This document shows, one piece after another, positions 7,225 through 16,041 of a stretch of 64,000 nucleotides of DNA. The DNA is from UASB124 sp964446935 (GTDB lineage: Bacteria; Babelota; Babeliae; Babelales; RVW-14). The notes below the pieces were generated by a model, which was not told the origin of the DNA, did not search any database, and was given only the letters and a program-made list of their open reading frames with translations. Within the stretch, counting starts at the first letter, position 1. The number at the start of each line of letters is the position of its first letter. The stretch spans positions 1 to 64,000 of the forward strand of contig CAYUQI010000002.1 in the NCBI GenBank assembly GCA_964446935.1, in the 5' to 3' direction. A program made the position numbers and the translations under genes.

Positions 7225-9204
7225 ATGTTTGCACGCGTGGTGTTGCTTAATGGTTTTGAGAAGTCTTTGTGGTATAAGGTTACTGACCAAGCATTATCAG
7301 ATAAGATTATTCCCGGGGCCATTGTTCGTGTTCCGCTGCAACGTCGCTATGAAAGTGCTATTGTTCTTCAGTGTGCTTGCGTATTGCCCGATGATGTTAC
7401 GTTTACTATCAAAAATATTCATGGACTTGAACCGTTTCCACAAGATTCTTTATATGGCAGTTTTATTCAAAAGGTCTCAGATTTTTATTTGCTAAGACCA
7501 CTTTATTTTTATCAACGTATTCGACATTTTTTAAAAGAACATCACGCAAGTGATGAGGTGATTGTCCATTCTGATGCTAAGAGCTCTGGACTTGTTACAT
7601 TGACCGATGAGCAGCAATCCGTGGTTGATTATGTAATGCCACGGATTAATCAATCAGCATACACTCCAACGTTGGTTCATGGGGTAACGGGCTCAGGTAA
7701 AACCGAAGTGTATAAGTATCTTATTCGCTCTGCCATTGCCCAAAACAAAAGTGTTATCTTGATGTTTCCTGAGGTTACCTTGGCGTTGCAGTTTGAGCAT
7801 CTTTTGCGTCAGCAACTTGGTGATGTGAGTATTTTTGGGTTTCATTCAGCGAGCAAAATTACCGAAAAACGATTGCTGTGGGACAAGCTTGTCCGCGGAG
7901 ATCCTATGTTGATTGTGGGAGTGCATTTACCCATTATGCTACCTATCCAATCATTAGGGCTTATTATTGTTGATGAAGAGCACGAACAGGGTTTTGTTGA
8001 AAAAAAGCATCCAAAACTGAACAGTAAAGAAATTGCCCTCTGGCGTGCAGCGCATTATAACATTCCTATTGTACTTGGATCAGCAACCCCATCAATTAAT
8101 TCCTTATACAATGCACAGCGTTATGGGTGGAAGACGTTCTCAATTACTAAGCGCTTTGCAGGGGGTTTTCCTACGATACGTAAAGTGTTGTTGACAACTA
8201 CAGGGACAAAACGAAGAAACGCTTTTTGGATTAGTCAGGAACTAGAGTTGGCAATACGTGACCGATTAAGTCGGCGAGAGCAGATTATTATTTTTCTTAA
8301 TCGTCGTGGATATAGTTTTTTTGTTCAATGTCGTGAATGCGGTTTTATTTTTCAGTGTCCTGATTGCTCAGTAAGTTTGACATTGCATCTGACACCACGG
8401 CAATTGTTGCGATGCCATTATTGTGATCATACTAAGGAAATGCCACGGCAATGTCCAACGTGCTCTGCGCCAGAAAAATCATTGCTTAAAAAAGGAATTG
8501 GAACGCAACAGGTGGTAGAAATTTTACAAGAGCTCTTCCCTGCTGCGGTCATTGAGCGAGCCGACTTGGATTCAACGATTAAAAAACGTACCTGGCAAAC
8601 GACGGTTGCATTATTTCAAGAAGGCAAGATTGATATTCTTGTCGGGACGCAAACGATTACTAAAGGGTATCACTTTCCCAATGTTACATTGGTTGGGGTT
8701 TTGTGGGCTGATTTAAATGTGCATTTTCCCGTGTACAATGCAACTGAAACGACCTTGCAGCAGCTTCTGCAGGTAGCAGGGCGTGCGGGCAGACAATGCA
8801 AGGGGGGCCTGGTAATTGTTCAAGCAATGCGCGATCATGAAATATTTGAGTACCTTAATGAGCAACAGTACCTTGCCTTTTGTCAGCAAGAAATGAAGAT
8901 GCGGCAAGAGAGTTTTTATCCACCATACAGTAGGCTTGCATGTATTGAGCTTAAGCATTCAGATCCTTCATGTATTGATCAAGATGCTGATGCGTTAGCA
9001 CAACGGCTTCGTGAAATTAATGAGCAGCAAGAACTAGGAGTTCACGTTTTAGGCCCCGCATATCCACTAATTTCGCGCATTCAAAAATATGAAATCAGGC
9101 ACATTGTTTTAAAAGCAGCAACGTTTAAGGCAATCCATCATCTATTGGCTGATGTTATAGAGCGTCCGATGGAAAGCATGATTTCTGTGATTTTGGGGCA
9201 ATGA
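7225..9204 (+). CDS. priA: Primosomal protein N' (PriA helicase)
   Basis: 659 residues, close to the normal PriA length of ~730 but on the short side. It has the N-terminal 3'-DNA-binding domain (FARVVLLNGFEKSLWYKV), Walker A GVTGSGKTEVY near residue 153, the DEEH box (IIVDEEHEQGF), GSATPS, a zinc-binding insert with paired cysteines (CRECGFIFQCPDC, CHYCDH, CPTC), and helicase motifs GIGTQQVVE, GTQTITKG and QVAGRAGR. PriA reloads the replisome at stalled forks by recognising D-loops and recruiting DnaB through the primosome. It follows the acyltransferase gene closely. Confidence 0.96.
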   Translation: MFARVVLLNGFEKSLWYKVTDQALSDKIIPGAIVRVPLQRRYESAIVLQCACVLPDDVTFTIKNIHGLEPFPQDSLYGSFIQKVSDFYLLRPLYFYQRIRHFLKEHHASDEVIVHSDAKSSGLVTLTDEQQSVVDYVMPRINQSAYTPTLVHGVTGSGKTEVYKYLIRSAIAQNKSVILMFPEVTLALQFEHLLRQQLGDVSIFGFHSASKITEKRLLWDKLVRGDPMLIVGVHLPIMLPIQSLGLIIVDEEHEQGFVEKKHPKLNSKEIALWRAAHYNIPIVLGSATPSINSLYNAQRYGWKTFSITKRFAGGFPTIRKVLLTTTGTKRRNAFWISQELELAIRDRLSRREQIIIFLNRRGYSFFVQCRECGFIFQCPDCSVSLTLHLTPRQLLRCHYCDHTKEMPRQCPTCSAPEKSLLKKGIGTQQVVEILQELFPAAVIERADLDSTIKKRTWQTTVALFQEGKIDILVGTQTITKGYHFPNVTLVGVLWADLNVHFPVYNATETTLQQLLQVAGRAGRQCKGGLVIVQAMRDHEIFEYLNEQQYLAFCQQEMKMRQESFYPPYSRLACIELKHSDPSCIDQDADALAQRLREINEQQELGVHVLGPAYPLISRIQKYEIRHIVLKAATFKAIHHLLADVIERPMESMISVILGQ

Positions 9205-9355
9205 ATTTTTGATATCCATAAATATATTGATTTTGCTGTAATTGATAGGCTTTTTGCCATTGTTTTATTTTGAATTACTATAATTGAAGTTCGATAAAAT
9301 GGAATGATGATTGAAGCAATTTGGGGCTTGTAATTCAAAATGTGAAGTTGTTGTT

Positions 9356-10051
9356 ATGAACAGTTTCATCAAAAAAATTTTTTACACCGTATTTTTTTTA
9401 TTTCTTAATGAGAGCAGTGTTTATTCTCAAAAAATAACAATGAGAATAGAACCACAATATCGAATGGTGGTAGGACTTTACGAGTATGTGACTGTTGTTA
9501 TTGAGGGTGTTAGAAAGGATCAGATCACGTATAGATCAGAGGTCGTGATTTATCAGAAAGATTTTTCATACGTTCATCTTATGACGCTTAAAAAATTTAA
9601 TTATATAGAATCTGATGCTTGTTTATGTGTGAAAAAAAGTATTCTGAATAAAAACAGGGGATGGGAAACCACTGATATTAAATTATCCAAGGATACTTTA
9701 GACCGACTTTTAAAATACCTTTTATATGACAGTGAAGATAAAAATAGAGATTGTGCAGATTTTTTTCAAGAGGTGCTCTTTGATTCGAAAAGTAAAAATG
9801 AATTTAAAAAAAGCGACAATTTTTATATATTTTCTGAAAACGATGAGAAAAATCTAAAAGCGGGTGATGGCGTTGTACTTCAGAGTGATGGGATTACTCA
9901 ACATTATGCGATTTATTTGGGTGATGGACTTTATATTTCAAAATATGGATGTGGCGGCCCTCTTGTGGTTCAAACAATGAAAACAATGCTTGCTCGTTGG
10001 AAGAGTAACTTTTTTTTCACGCTGGATGTAGAAGCATATAAAAAAAATTAG
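9356..10051 (+). CDS. Exported NlpC/P60-like cysteine hydrolase
   Basis: About 231 residues when started at ATG 9356, which gives a clear signal peptide (NSFIKKIFYTVFFLFLNESS). The C-terminal half follows the NlpC/P60 layout: a catalytic-type cysteine in NRDCADFFQEVLF (C133), then LKAGDGVVLQ, then the histidine in HYAIYLGDGLYISKYG (H183). NlpC/P60 enzymes cut peptide bonds in peptidoglycan stems, and relatives with the same fold (LRAT-like) act on lipids or proteins. The first 130 residues match nothing I recognise. The target, cell wall or host, cannot be told. A weak TATAAT at 9279-9284 could be its promoter. Confidence 0.55.
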   Translation: MNSFIKKIFYTVFFLFLNESSVYSQKITMRIEPQYRMVVGLYEYVTVVIEGVRKDQITYRSEVVIYQKDFSYVHLMTLKKFNYIESDACLCVKKSILNKNRGWETTDIKLSKDTLDRLLKYLLYDSEDKNRDCADFFQEVLFDSKSKNEFKKSDNFYIFSENDEKNLKAGDGVVLQSDGITQHYAIYLGDGLYISKYGCGGPLVVQTMKTMLARWKSNFFFTLDVEAYKKN

Positions 10052-10152
10052 TGAATATATCGGTGAAGTATCATTTGAAATATTCGATTTTGGGGATTTT
10101 AGGACAATAAGTTTTTTTAAAAAATCGTTTTTGATGGGATTTTGTAGCTCTT

Positions 10153-10180
10153 TTGATTCTATCGATATTCTGGATATACT
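10153..10180 (+). promoter_or_regulatory. Candidate promoter for leader ORF/ABC transporter
   Basis: TTGATT at 10153-10158 and TATACT at 10175-10180 are separated by 16 bp. The expected start point near 10187 would give a ~365-nt leader before the transporter's first gene, including the 41-codon ORF. Confidence 0.5.
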
Positions 10181-10234
10181 AATCAATAATACGTAAGTTT
10201 TCGGTCTTTTTAACAAATACGAGGAGGTATTTTA

Positions 10235-10360
10235 ATGAAAACACTGACCGAATCGTCTTTTAAAGTCACTTGGCTTATGAATAATGTTGCCATTTCTGCA
10301 ACAACCGTTTCTATTTCTTCAATTTCATTCTCTCTTCGTCGTCGCGCAGTCCGCGCGTAA
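10235..10360 (+). CDS. 41-aa leader-type small ORF ending in Arg-rich tail
   Basis: An open frame from ATG 10235 to TAA 10358-10360, preceded by a near-perfect GAGGAGG at 10221-10227, one of the best ribosome sites in the window. The peptide begins MKTLTESSFKVTWLMNN and ends in SFSLRRRAVRA, with codons CGT CGT CGC and then CGC close to the stop. It lies 191 bp upstream of an amino-acid ABC transporter operon of the Arg/Gln/His type. An Arg-codon cluster just before the stop of a well-translated short ORF is what an arginine-sensing attenuator would look like. The downstream leader has competing inverted repeats but no classical U-run terminator. A free-standing small membrane peptide is the alternative. 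Confidence 0.5.
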   Translation: MKTLTESSFKVTWLMNNVAISATTVSISSISFSLRRRAVRA

Positions 10361-10551
10361 ATATCTATTTTTTCTAAATTTTCATTTTTCATTTGTATGT
10401 TTTTGTGCTGAACAAGTACCTATGAATATTTGTTCATTAGTGTTTTGTCGCACGTATTAATGCTGTATTCGTTACAACGTACGGCATGCATTGTATTGCT
10501 ATAAAGAGTTAGCGAATACAACGGTTAAAAGTTTAATGAGAGAATAAAACT
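10361..10551 (+). promoter_or_regulatory. Structured leader between small ORF and transporter
   Basis: The region contains TGAACAA ... TTGTTCA (arms near 10410 and 10431), which overlaps a competing ATGAA ... TTCAT stem. An 11-bp stem follows, TGTATTCGTTA at 10464-10474 with TAGCGAATACA at 10510-10520 (one G-U). These could be alternative leader folds or an operator. Confidence 0.35.
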
Positions 10552-11346
10552 ATGATTAAAACAATAAAAAAAATTATATATACGTTACATATTACAAGCC
10601 TACTGACACTTCTTACTGGATGTGGTGGACAAAAAAATGAAAACGAGCTAATCGTTGGAACCTGTGCAGGGTTTCCACCATATGAAATGTTTGATGAGCA
10701 CGGAGCTGTTGTCGGTTTCGATATCGATGTTGCAACCAAAATTGCTCAACAACTTGGTAAAAAGTTGATTATCAAGGACATGTCCTTTGATGCACTTATC
10801 ATTGCCCTGAAGCAGGGCTCGGTTGATATGATTGTTGCAGGGATTTCAATCACACAAAGCAGGCTTAAAGAAATTGCATTAGTGCATTACAGTGGACAGT
10901 CTTTGACAACGCTACCGCTTATTTTTTGGCAGCATATTCCAGCGGGGGTCAAAACGGTTGAAGATCTTAACCATCATGATAACAAGACGGTATGCGTGCA
11001 GTCAGGAACTTTACAGGAAGAAGTTATATCATCGTACAAATTTTTGACGATCAAGCAGCTTGAGAACATTCCTGATCTGATTATGGATATTAAATATGGT
11101 AAATCAATTGCAGCAGTCCTTGAACCGAAGGTTGCGCATGCGTTGATTGCCTCCAATCCGGAATTTACAACAATTGATATTCCATTAACACCAGAACAGC
11201 AGGATCTTGGCAATGGGATAGGAATCAACAAAACGAATACGCAACTTATAGAAAAAATTAAAAATATCGTTGCACAGCTTAAGCAAAATGGAACGCTGCC
11301 ATCGCTTGAGTACAAATGGTTTCAGGAGGGCAATCATGGCTTTTAG
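10552..11346 (+). CDS. Amino-acid ABC transporter, substrate-binding lipoprotein
   Basis: 264 residues with a lipoprotein signal (LTLLTGCGG, lipobox cysteine at about residue 24). The mature part is a type-3 solute-binding protein: ELIVGTCAGFPPYEMFDEHGAVVGFDIDVA, ALKQGSVDMIVAGISITQSRLKEIA, and a C-terminal GNGIGINKTN...QLKQNGTLPSLEYKW. This family binds polar amino acids (Arg, Gln, His, Cys). The chlamydial ArtJ/GlnPQ arginine uptake system is an analogous parasite example. The gene is first of a three-gene operon with its permease and ATPase and overlaps the permease by 11 bp. Its ligand cannot be read from the sequence. Confidence 0.9.
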   Translation: MIKTIKKIIYTLHITSLLTLLTGCGGQKNENELIVGTCAGFPPYEMFDEHGAVVGFDIDVATKIAQQLGKKLIIKDMSFDALIIALKQGSVDMIVAGISITQSRLKEIALVHYSGQSLTTLPLIFWQHIPAGVKTVEDLNHHDNKTVCVQSGTLQEEVISSYKFLTIKQLENIPDLIMDIKYGKSIAAVLEPKVAHALIASNPEFTTIDIPLTPEQQDLGNGIGINKTNTQLIEKIKNIVAQLKQNGTLPSLEYKWFQEGNHGF

Positions 11347-12034
11347 TGCACTATTTTTTACCCTTATCAATGCAGGGCCCCTTTTTATTGAAGGGGCTTA
11401 TTACACGGTTGTCACAACGTGTACTGCAATGGTCATTGGTATTGTTGGGGGCTTGTTTGGCGGGCTTGTAACGTGCAAGCAACTTAAGAATAACTATATA
11501 AGCCCATTTGTTAGTTTCTATGTTTTTATTATTCGAGGAACACCCGTTTATGTGCAGGTGCTTATTATTTATTTTGTGATACCTGAAATAATCGGCGTTA
11601 GCCTTTCACCGTGTGTGGCAGGGGTTATTGCGCTGGGATGTAATTCAATTGCCTATGTTTCAGAAATTGTTAGAGGTGGATTGAATACCATTCCGGTTGG
11701 ACAATGGGAAGCATGTGCTGTGCTTGGTTACAGCCAGGTGCATGCGGTTAAGAGTATTATCGTGCCGCAAATGTTTAAAAACGTATTGCCATCAATGGTT
11801 AATGAACTGATTGTCTTGCTCAAGGAAACATCAATTCTTTCAATGATTGGATGTGTCGAAATAACAAGGGTAAGCATGAACATCAGTGCCAGAACACTTG
11901 ATCCTGTTAGTAGTTATGGGGCATCTGCGCTCTTGTATCTAACGCTGACATCGATTCTTTGGGTGTTTACAAAAAAAATAGAAAAGGAATTTACCTATGA
12001 TTGCAGCATCAAACCTAACACTTACAATAAATAA
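11336..12034 (+). CDS. Amino-acid ABC transporter permease
   Basis: About 232 residues. ATG 11336 is chosen because CAGGAGGG lies just upstream; the longer open frame begins inside the binding-protein gene. It is a HisM/GlnP-type permease with several hydrophobic helices (YYTVVTTCTAMVIGIVGGLFGG; FYVFIIRGTPVYVQVLIIYFV) and the EAA-loop GQWEACAVLGYSQVHAVKSIIVPQ that docks on the ATPase. It probably works as a homodimer, since only one permease is encoded. It overlaps its neighbours on both sides, which supports translational coupling. Confidence 0.92.
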   Translation: MAFSALFFTLINAGPLFIEGAYYTVVTTCTAMVIGIVGGLFGGLVTCKQLKNNYISPFVSFYVFIIRGTPVYVQVLIIYFVIPEIIGVSLSPCVAGVIALGCNSIAYVSEIVRGGLNTIPVGQWEACAVLGYSQVHAVKSIIVPQMFKNVLPSMVNELIVLLKETSILSMIGCVEITRVSMNISARTLDPVSSYGASALLYLTLTSILWVFTKKIEKEFTYDCSIKPNTYNK

Positions 12035-12710
12035 AAACACTATATTGAATAATGTTTCATTTGCTATTCCTCACGGAGGAATAGCAACGTTTATCGGACT
12101 AAGTGGCGCTGGGAAAACATCATTGTTGCGTTGTATTGCTCAGCTCAATACTAATTATAAAGGCACAATTTTGCTTAGTGGAATTGATGTAAAAACAATG
12201 TCGGCGTTGCAAAGGGCGAAGACAATAGGGTTTGTTTTTCAGAATCTGAATTTGTTTCCCCATAAAACGGTGTTGCATAATTGTGTGCATCCTTTAGTTA
12301 CTGTGCTTAAAATATCTTATCATCAAGCAGTGAGTACGTCATTAGAAAAACTTAAGCTTTTAGGCATTGATACGTTTGCTGATGCGTATCCGCATCAATT
12401 ATCAGGGGGGCAACAACAGAGGGTTGCCATAGCCAGAGCACTGTGTATGGAACCGCAACTGTTGATGTTTGATGAACCAACCTCGGCACTTGACCCACAT
12501 ACTACAAAAATGGTGCAAGATAGCATCAAAACATTACAAGCAGCTGGAATAACAATTGTACTAAGCAGCCATGATATGACATTAGTTAACGGGTTGCTCG
12601 ACAATGTTTATTTTGTGGAGCAGGGAGCTCTCGTTGAATCATATAATGCTTACAAAGATTCGTTGGATGATAAGCCTAAAATACGTGCTTTTGTGGGAGG
12701 CGTTAACTGA
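11997..12710 (+). CDS. Amino-acid ABC transporter ATP-binding protein
   Basis: 237 residues with Walker A GLSGAGKTSLL, Q-loop GFVFQNLNLFPHKTV, signature LSGGQQQRVAIARAL, Walker B LLMFDEPTSALD and H-loop SSHD. This is the GlnQ/HisP type of polar amino-acid importer ATPase. The start ATG follows AAAAGGA and overlaps the permease end by 38 bp. The 3' end overlaps the convergent clpB stop by 8 bp. Confidence 0.94.
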   Translation: MIAASNLTLTINKNTILNNVSFAIPHGGIATFIGLSGAGKTSLLRCIAQLNTNYKGTILLSGIDVKTMSALQRAKTIGFVFQNLNLFPHKTVLHNCVHPLVTVLKISYHQAVSTSLEKLKLLGIDTFADAYPHQLSGGQQQRVAIARALCMEPQLLMFDEPTSALDPHTTKMVQDSIKTLQAAGITIVLSSHDMTLVNGLLDNVYFVEQGALVESYNAYKDSLDDKPKIRAFVGGVN

Positions 12711-14820
12711 CCTTTATTTCCTCCTTAACAACATCAACCATAAACTTCTTTTTCTCTGGATGCTTTAACATTTCAACAGCCAGAGGACTGACAATTGCAT
12801 GCTGAATAGCGCGCTTGAGAGGACGAGCACCAAATTCTTTGATGTAACCGGTTTCGGCCAAATGAGCAATTGCCTTGTCGGTTATTTCAAGGGTGATGTC
12901 CTTTTCAAGCATGCGTGCTTTCAGATGTGCTAGTTGAACGTTGACGATGTGTGCCATGTCATCGATGGTTAATGATCTGAAATATACTGTTTCATCAATA
13001 CGGTTTAAAAATTCTGGGCGGAAGTTTTTATGCAATAGTTTTTCGATTTCTTGACGAACTTTTGCTGTAATGTCTCCCGCTTCCAAAATCAGATCAGAAC
13101 CAATGTTTGAAGTCATGATGATAATGCAGTTTTTAAAAGAAACGGTTCGGCCTTGGGCATCGGTCAAATGACCTTCATCAAGAATTTGAAGCAAGATATT
13201 GAAGACATCCGGGTGTGCCTTTTCGATTTCATCAAATAGAACAACACTGTACGGATGATGACGAACGGCCTCGGTCAGTTGTCCTCCTTCTTCATAACCA
13301 ACGTAGCCAGGAGGAGCGCCAATCAGACGTGCAACCGCATGTTTTTCCATGTATTCAGACATGTCGATACGAATCATTTTGTGTTCATCACTAAAGAGGT
13401 AATCGGCAAGTGTTTTGGCAACCTCTGTTTTACCAACACCGGTTGGACCAAGAAATAAAAATGAACCAATTGGTTTGTTGGGATCAGCAATACCGGTGCG
13501 GTGAACACGAATAGTATTGGCTACCTTGGTAATAGCTTCATCTTGGCCTATGACGCGACGGCCAAGCTCAGCTTCCATCTCAATGAGTTTGTGGCTTTCA
13601 TCAGCTTTTAGTTTTTCCACTGGTATTTTTACCCAACGGGCGAGTACTGCGGCTATATCTTCTTCATCAACTTCTTCTTTAATCATGTGTGTTTTGAGTT
13701 TTTTGAGTGTTTCTTGTTCGTGTTCCAATTTTTTTTCAAGTTCCGCAACCTTGCCATATTTGATCATTGAGGCTTTGGCATAATCACCCATGCGCTCTGC
13801 TTGTGCAAATTCAGTTTTGGCAGAATCAATGAGTCCTTTAAGCCTTTGAATTTCTTCAATTGGTTTGCGTTCCTTTTTCCACTGATCAAGTTTCGTGCGA
13901 TGTTGTTCTTTCAAATCAGCGAGTTCTTTTTCTAATTCGGCAAGCCGTTTTTTTGAAACATCATCTTTTTCTTTGCTTAAGGCAACCTTTTCAATCTCCA
14001 GTTGTCGGATCGTACGGTCGAGTTGATCAATAATCTCCGGTTTGGAATCGATGGTCATTTTAACCATTGCTGCTGCTTCATCAATAAGGTCTATGGCTTT
14101 GTCGGGTAAGAACCTATCAGGAATCAGCCGAGCCGCCAGGTTGACTGCCTTGACGATGGCTTGGTCTTTGATACGAATGCCGTGATGCAACTCATAGCGT
14201 TCTTTGAGCCCGCGCAGGATTGAAATAGCATCTTGGATGGAAGGTTCTTCGATCAAAACCTTTTGGAATCGACGTTCAAGGGCCGCATCTTTTTCAATAT
14301 ATTTTTTATATTCAACAGCAGTTGTTGCACCAATGCAATGCAAAATGCCACGAGCTAAAGCCGGCTTGAGTAAATTGGAGGCATCCATGCCACCCCCGGC
14401 AGCCCCAGCACCCACAAGCATATGAAGTTCATCAATGAACAAAATGATGTGTTCTGATTCTTTTTCGATAGCATCTAATATTGCTTTGATGCGTTCTTCA
14501 AATTCGCCTCGATATTTGCTTCCAGCGACGAGTGCCCCCAAATCAAGTGATAAAATACGTCTGTTTTGTAAGCTTTCTGGGACGTCGTTGTTAATAATAC
14601 GTTGGGCAATGCCTTCGACAATTGCTGTTTTACCAACACCAGGATCGCCAACGAGGACGGGGTTGTTTTTGGTGCGTCGCGAAAGAATTTGAACAACGCG
14701 ACGGATTTCATCATTGCGACCAATGACCGGGTCTAATTTGCCCTCGCGAGCTCGTTTGGTGAGGTCTTGGCAAAACACTTCGAGAACGTTTTGATTGGTT
14801 TCAGCCTTTTGATCATTCAT
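12703..14820 (-). CDS. clpB: ClpB disaggregase lacking the N-terminal domain
   Basis: 705 residues against ~860 in typical ClpB. The protein starts directly before NBD1 (LTKRAREGKLDPVIGRNDEIRR), so the N-terminal substrate-binding domain is missing. NBD1 has GDPGVGKTAIVEG; a coiled-coil middle domain follows (residues ~280-400, from LDRTIRQLEIEKVAL through GKVAELEKKLEHEQ). NBD2 has GPTGVGKTEVAKTL, the pore loop GAPPGYVGYEEGG and the FRPEFLNRIDE sensor region. ClpB works with DnaK to pull proteins out of aggregates. The form resembles the short ClpB isoform that E. coli makes from an internal start, so it is probably functional. The upstream region lacks any remnant of the N-domain in frame. 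Confidence 0.95.
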   Translation of the reverse strand: MNDQKAETNQNVLEVFCQDLTKRAREGKLDPVIGRNDEIRRVVQILSRRTKNNPVLVGDPGVGKTAIVEGIAQRIINNDVPESLQNRRILSLDLGALVAGSKYRGEFEERIKAILDAIEKESEHIILFIDELHMLVGAGAAGGGMDASNLLKPALARGILHCIGATTAVEYKKYIEKDAALERRFQKVLIEEPSIQDAISILRGLKERYELHHGIRIKDQAIVKAVNLAARLIPDRFLPDKAIDLIDEAAAMVKMTIDSKPEIIDQLDRTIRQLEIEKVALSKEKDDVSKKRLAELEKELADLKEQHRTKLDQWKKERKPIEEIQRLKGLIDSAKTEFAQAERMGDYAKASMIKYGKVAELEKKLEHEQETLKKLKTHMIKEEVDEEDIAAVLARWVKIPVEKLKADESHKLIEMEAELGRRVIGQDEAITKVANTIRVHRTGIADPNKPIGSFLFLGPTGVGKTEVAKTLADYLFSDEHKMIRIDMSEYMEKHAVARLIGAPPGYVGYEEGGQLTEAVRHHPYSVVLFDEIEKAHPDVFNILLQILDEGHLTDAQGRTVSFKNCIIIMTSNIGSDLILEAGDITAKVRQEIEKLLHKNFRPEFLNRIDETVYFRSLTIDDMAHIVNVQLAHLKARMLEKDITLEITDKAIAHLAETGYIKEFGARPLKRAIQHAIVSPLAVEMLKHPEKKKFMVDVVKEEIKVS

Positions 14821-14867
14821 AAAAAGTCCTTTTCTATGAAGTATTGTGGTGCTATCGCAATCATCTG

Positions 14868-15797
14868 TTAATGCTGTTTTTTTTTATTAAAATTTTTTTT
14901 TTGCCAGCGGCTTAATAAATTTTCAATTTTTGTAAAACTTCTGTGATGGGCGAGTTCTTCTGGTGTTAACTCGATAAACATTCTACTCGTTGGATCGGCT
15001 TTATATTCTAAAAGTATTTTAACTATTTTATATTCATTACTCATGACGGCAGCATGCAGTGGGGTGCCTTTACTTTCAGAGCTCCATGTAAGTATAGTTG
15101 GAAATTTTTGACAATAATCATCCAAAAATGTTTTAAGGGTCTCTGAGTTTGGTTCTGAAAGTATTTCCCATAATGTCGTTCTCGCTTGCAACATATCCTG
15201 AATCGTTGGATTCTTGGCAACTTGGTATGGTGTTAGCCCTTCATCGTTTATAATTGTAGGATCATTGCCATATTGTAAAAGAACGTTAACAATTTCAGGA
15301 TCGCCAATTTTTGCTGCAATGTGAAGAGGGGTTTGATTATTGGTGATTGGATTGTTAATGAGGTGTGGATGAAGTATAAGAAGATTTTGTATTTCATTAA
15401 TATTTTTATGGTCTAGGGCATCGAGTAATGCATGTTCTGGCGTGTGCATAACCACATCGTCGTTGTTATGATGATCATTATCGTGAGAGTTATCTGATAT
15501 AGGAGAAACATCAAGTTCATCGGATGATGCTGATAATGATGGAAATTCGGATGAAGAGGATAGGGGTGGTGTTGATGATGGTGTTACGTTGGCCATCGCA
15601 ATATCTTGTGGATTTGGATCAGTGTCTTCTTCTTGAGCAAATTGAGCAGAAGACAAGAGTTGTTTTGAGTGCGATGATTCTGTGTGTATTTCTACTGTTG
15701 CGCCTTCTGATTGTGCCACCCTGGGTTCCGCGGCATATACAGAAGAGAGTGTTAAAGAGGTGAGAAAAGTTTGGATACCGATAGTGATTTTCTTCAT
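14868..15797 (-). CDS. Exported ankyrin-repeat protein
   Basis: 309 residues from ATG 15797, which places a clean signal peptide at the start (KKITIGIQTFLTSLTLSSVYA, cut after AxA). Residues ~30-120 are low complexity, Ser/Thr/Pro- and Asp/His-rich (SSSSEFPSLSASSDELD; SHDNDHHNNDD). The C-terminal half has about four ankyrin repeats, for example NNQTPLHIAAKIGDPEIVNVL and KGTPLHAAVMSNEYKIVKILLEYKADP. Ankyrin repeats bind proteins, and exported ones in intracellular bacteria are often host-directed. That role is inference. The tail is basic (RWQKKNFNKKKQH). Confidence 0.85.
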   Translation of the reverse strand: MKKITIGIQTFLTSLTLSSVYAAEPRVAQSEGATVEIHTESSHSKQLLSSAQFAQEEDTDPNPQDIAMANVTPSSTPPLSSSSEFPSLSASSDELDVSPISDNSHDNDHHNNDDVVMHTPEHALLDALDHKNINEIQNLLILHPHLINNPITNNQTPLHIAAKIGDPEIVNVLLQYGNDPTIINDEGLTPYQVAKNPTIQDMLQARTTLWEILSEPNSETLKTFLDDYCQKFPTILTWSSESKGTPLHAAVMSNEYKIVKILLEYKADPTSRMFIELTPEELAHHRSFTKIENLLSRWQKKNFNKKKQH

Positions 15798-16041
15798 AGT
15801 AACCCCAGATACTCTGTTTATATTCTCTTTAGGTAGTATATCACCTAATCTGCCCAAACCATAATGAGGTGTATAACGGTTTAAAAGTCACTATTTTGCA
15901 TGAAGTTCTCCGAAATCGTTTCTATGTAACAAAAAATTCGTCCGAGCTTTAAATGTTTCGATTGTGATGATACAATGGCGCTCCCAATAAAAATTTATCA
16001 TAAAAAATTGATGTGGATTAAATAACTAAGGATTCTTCTCG
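15798..16041. other. Divergent intergenic region
   Basis: This 244-bp gap separates two divergently transcribed exported-protein genes. A TACAAT at 15971-15976 could be a -10 for the plus-strand gene. I see no RNA gene or repeat here. Confidence 0.3.

Noticed and set aside
10210..10392. 60-codon minus-strand open frame
   Set aside because: The opposite strand has an ORF with GAGGAGG at the right distance; the minus frame has no ribosome site.
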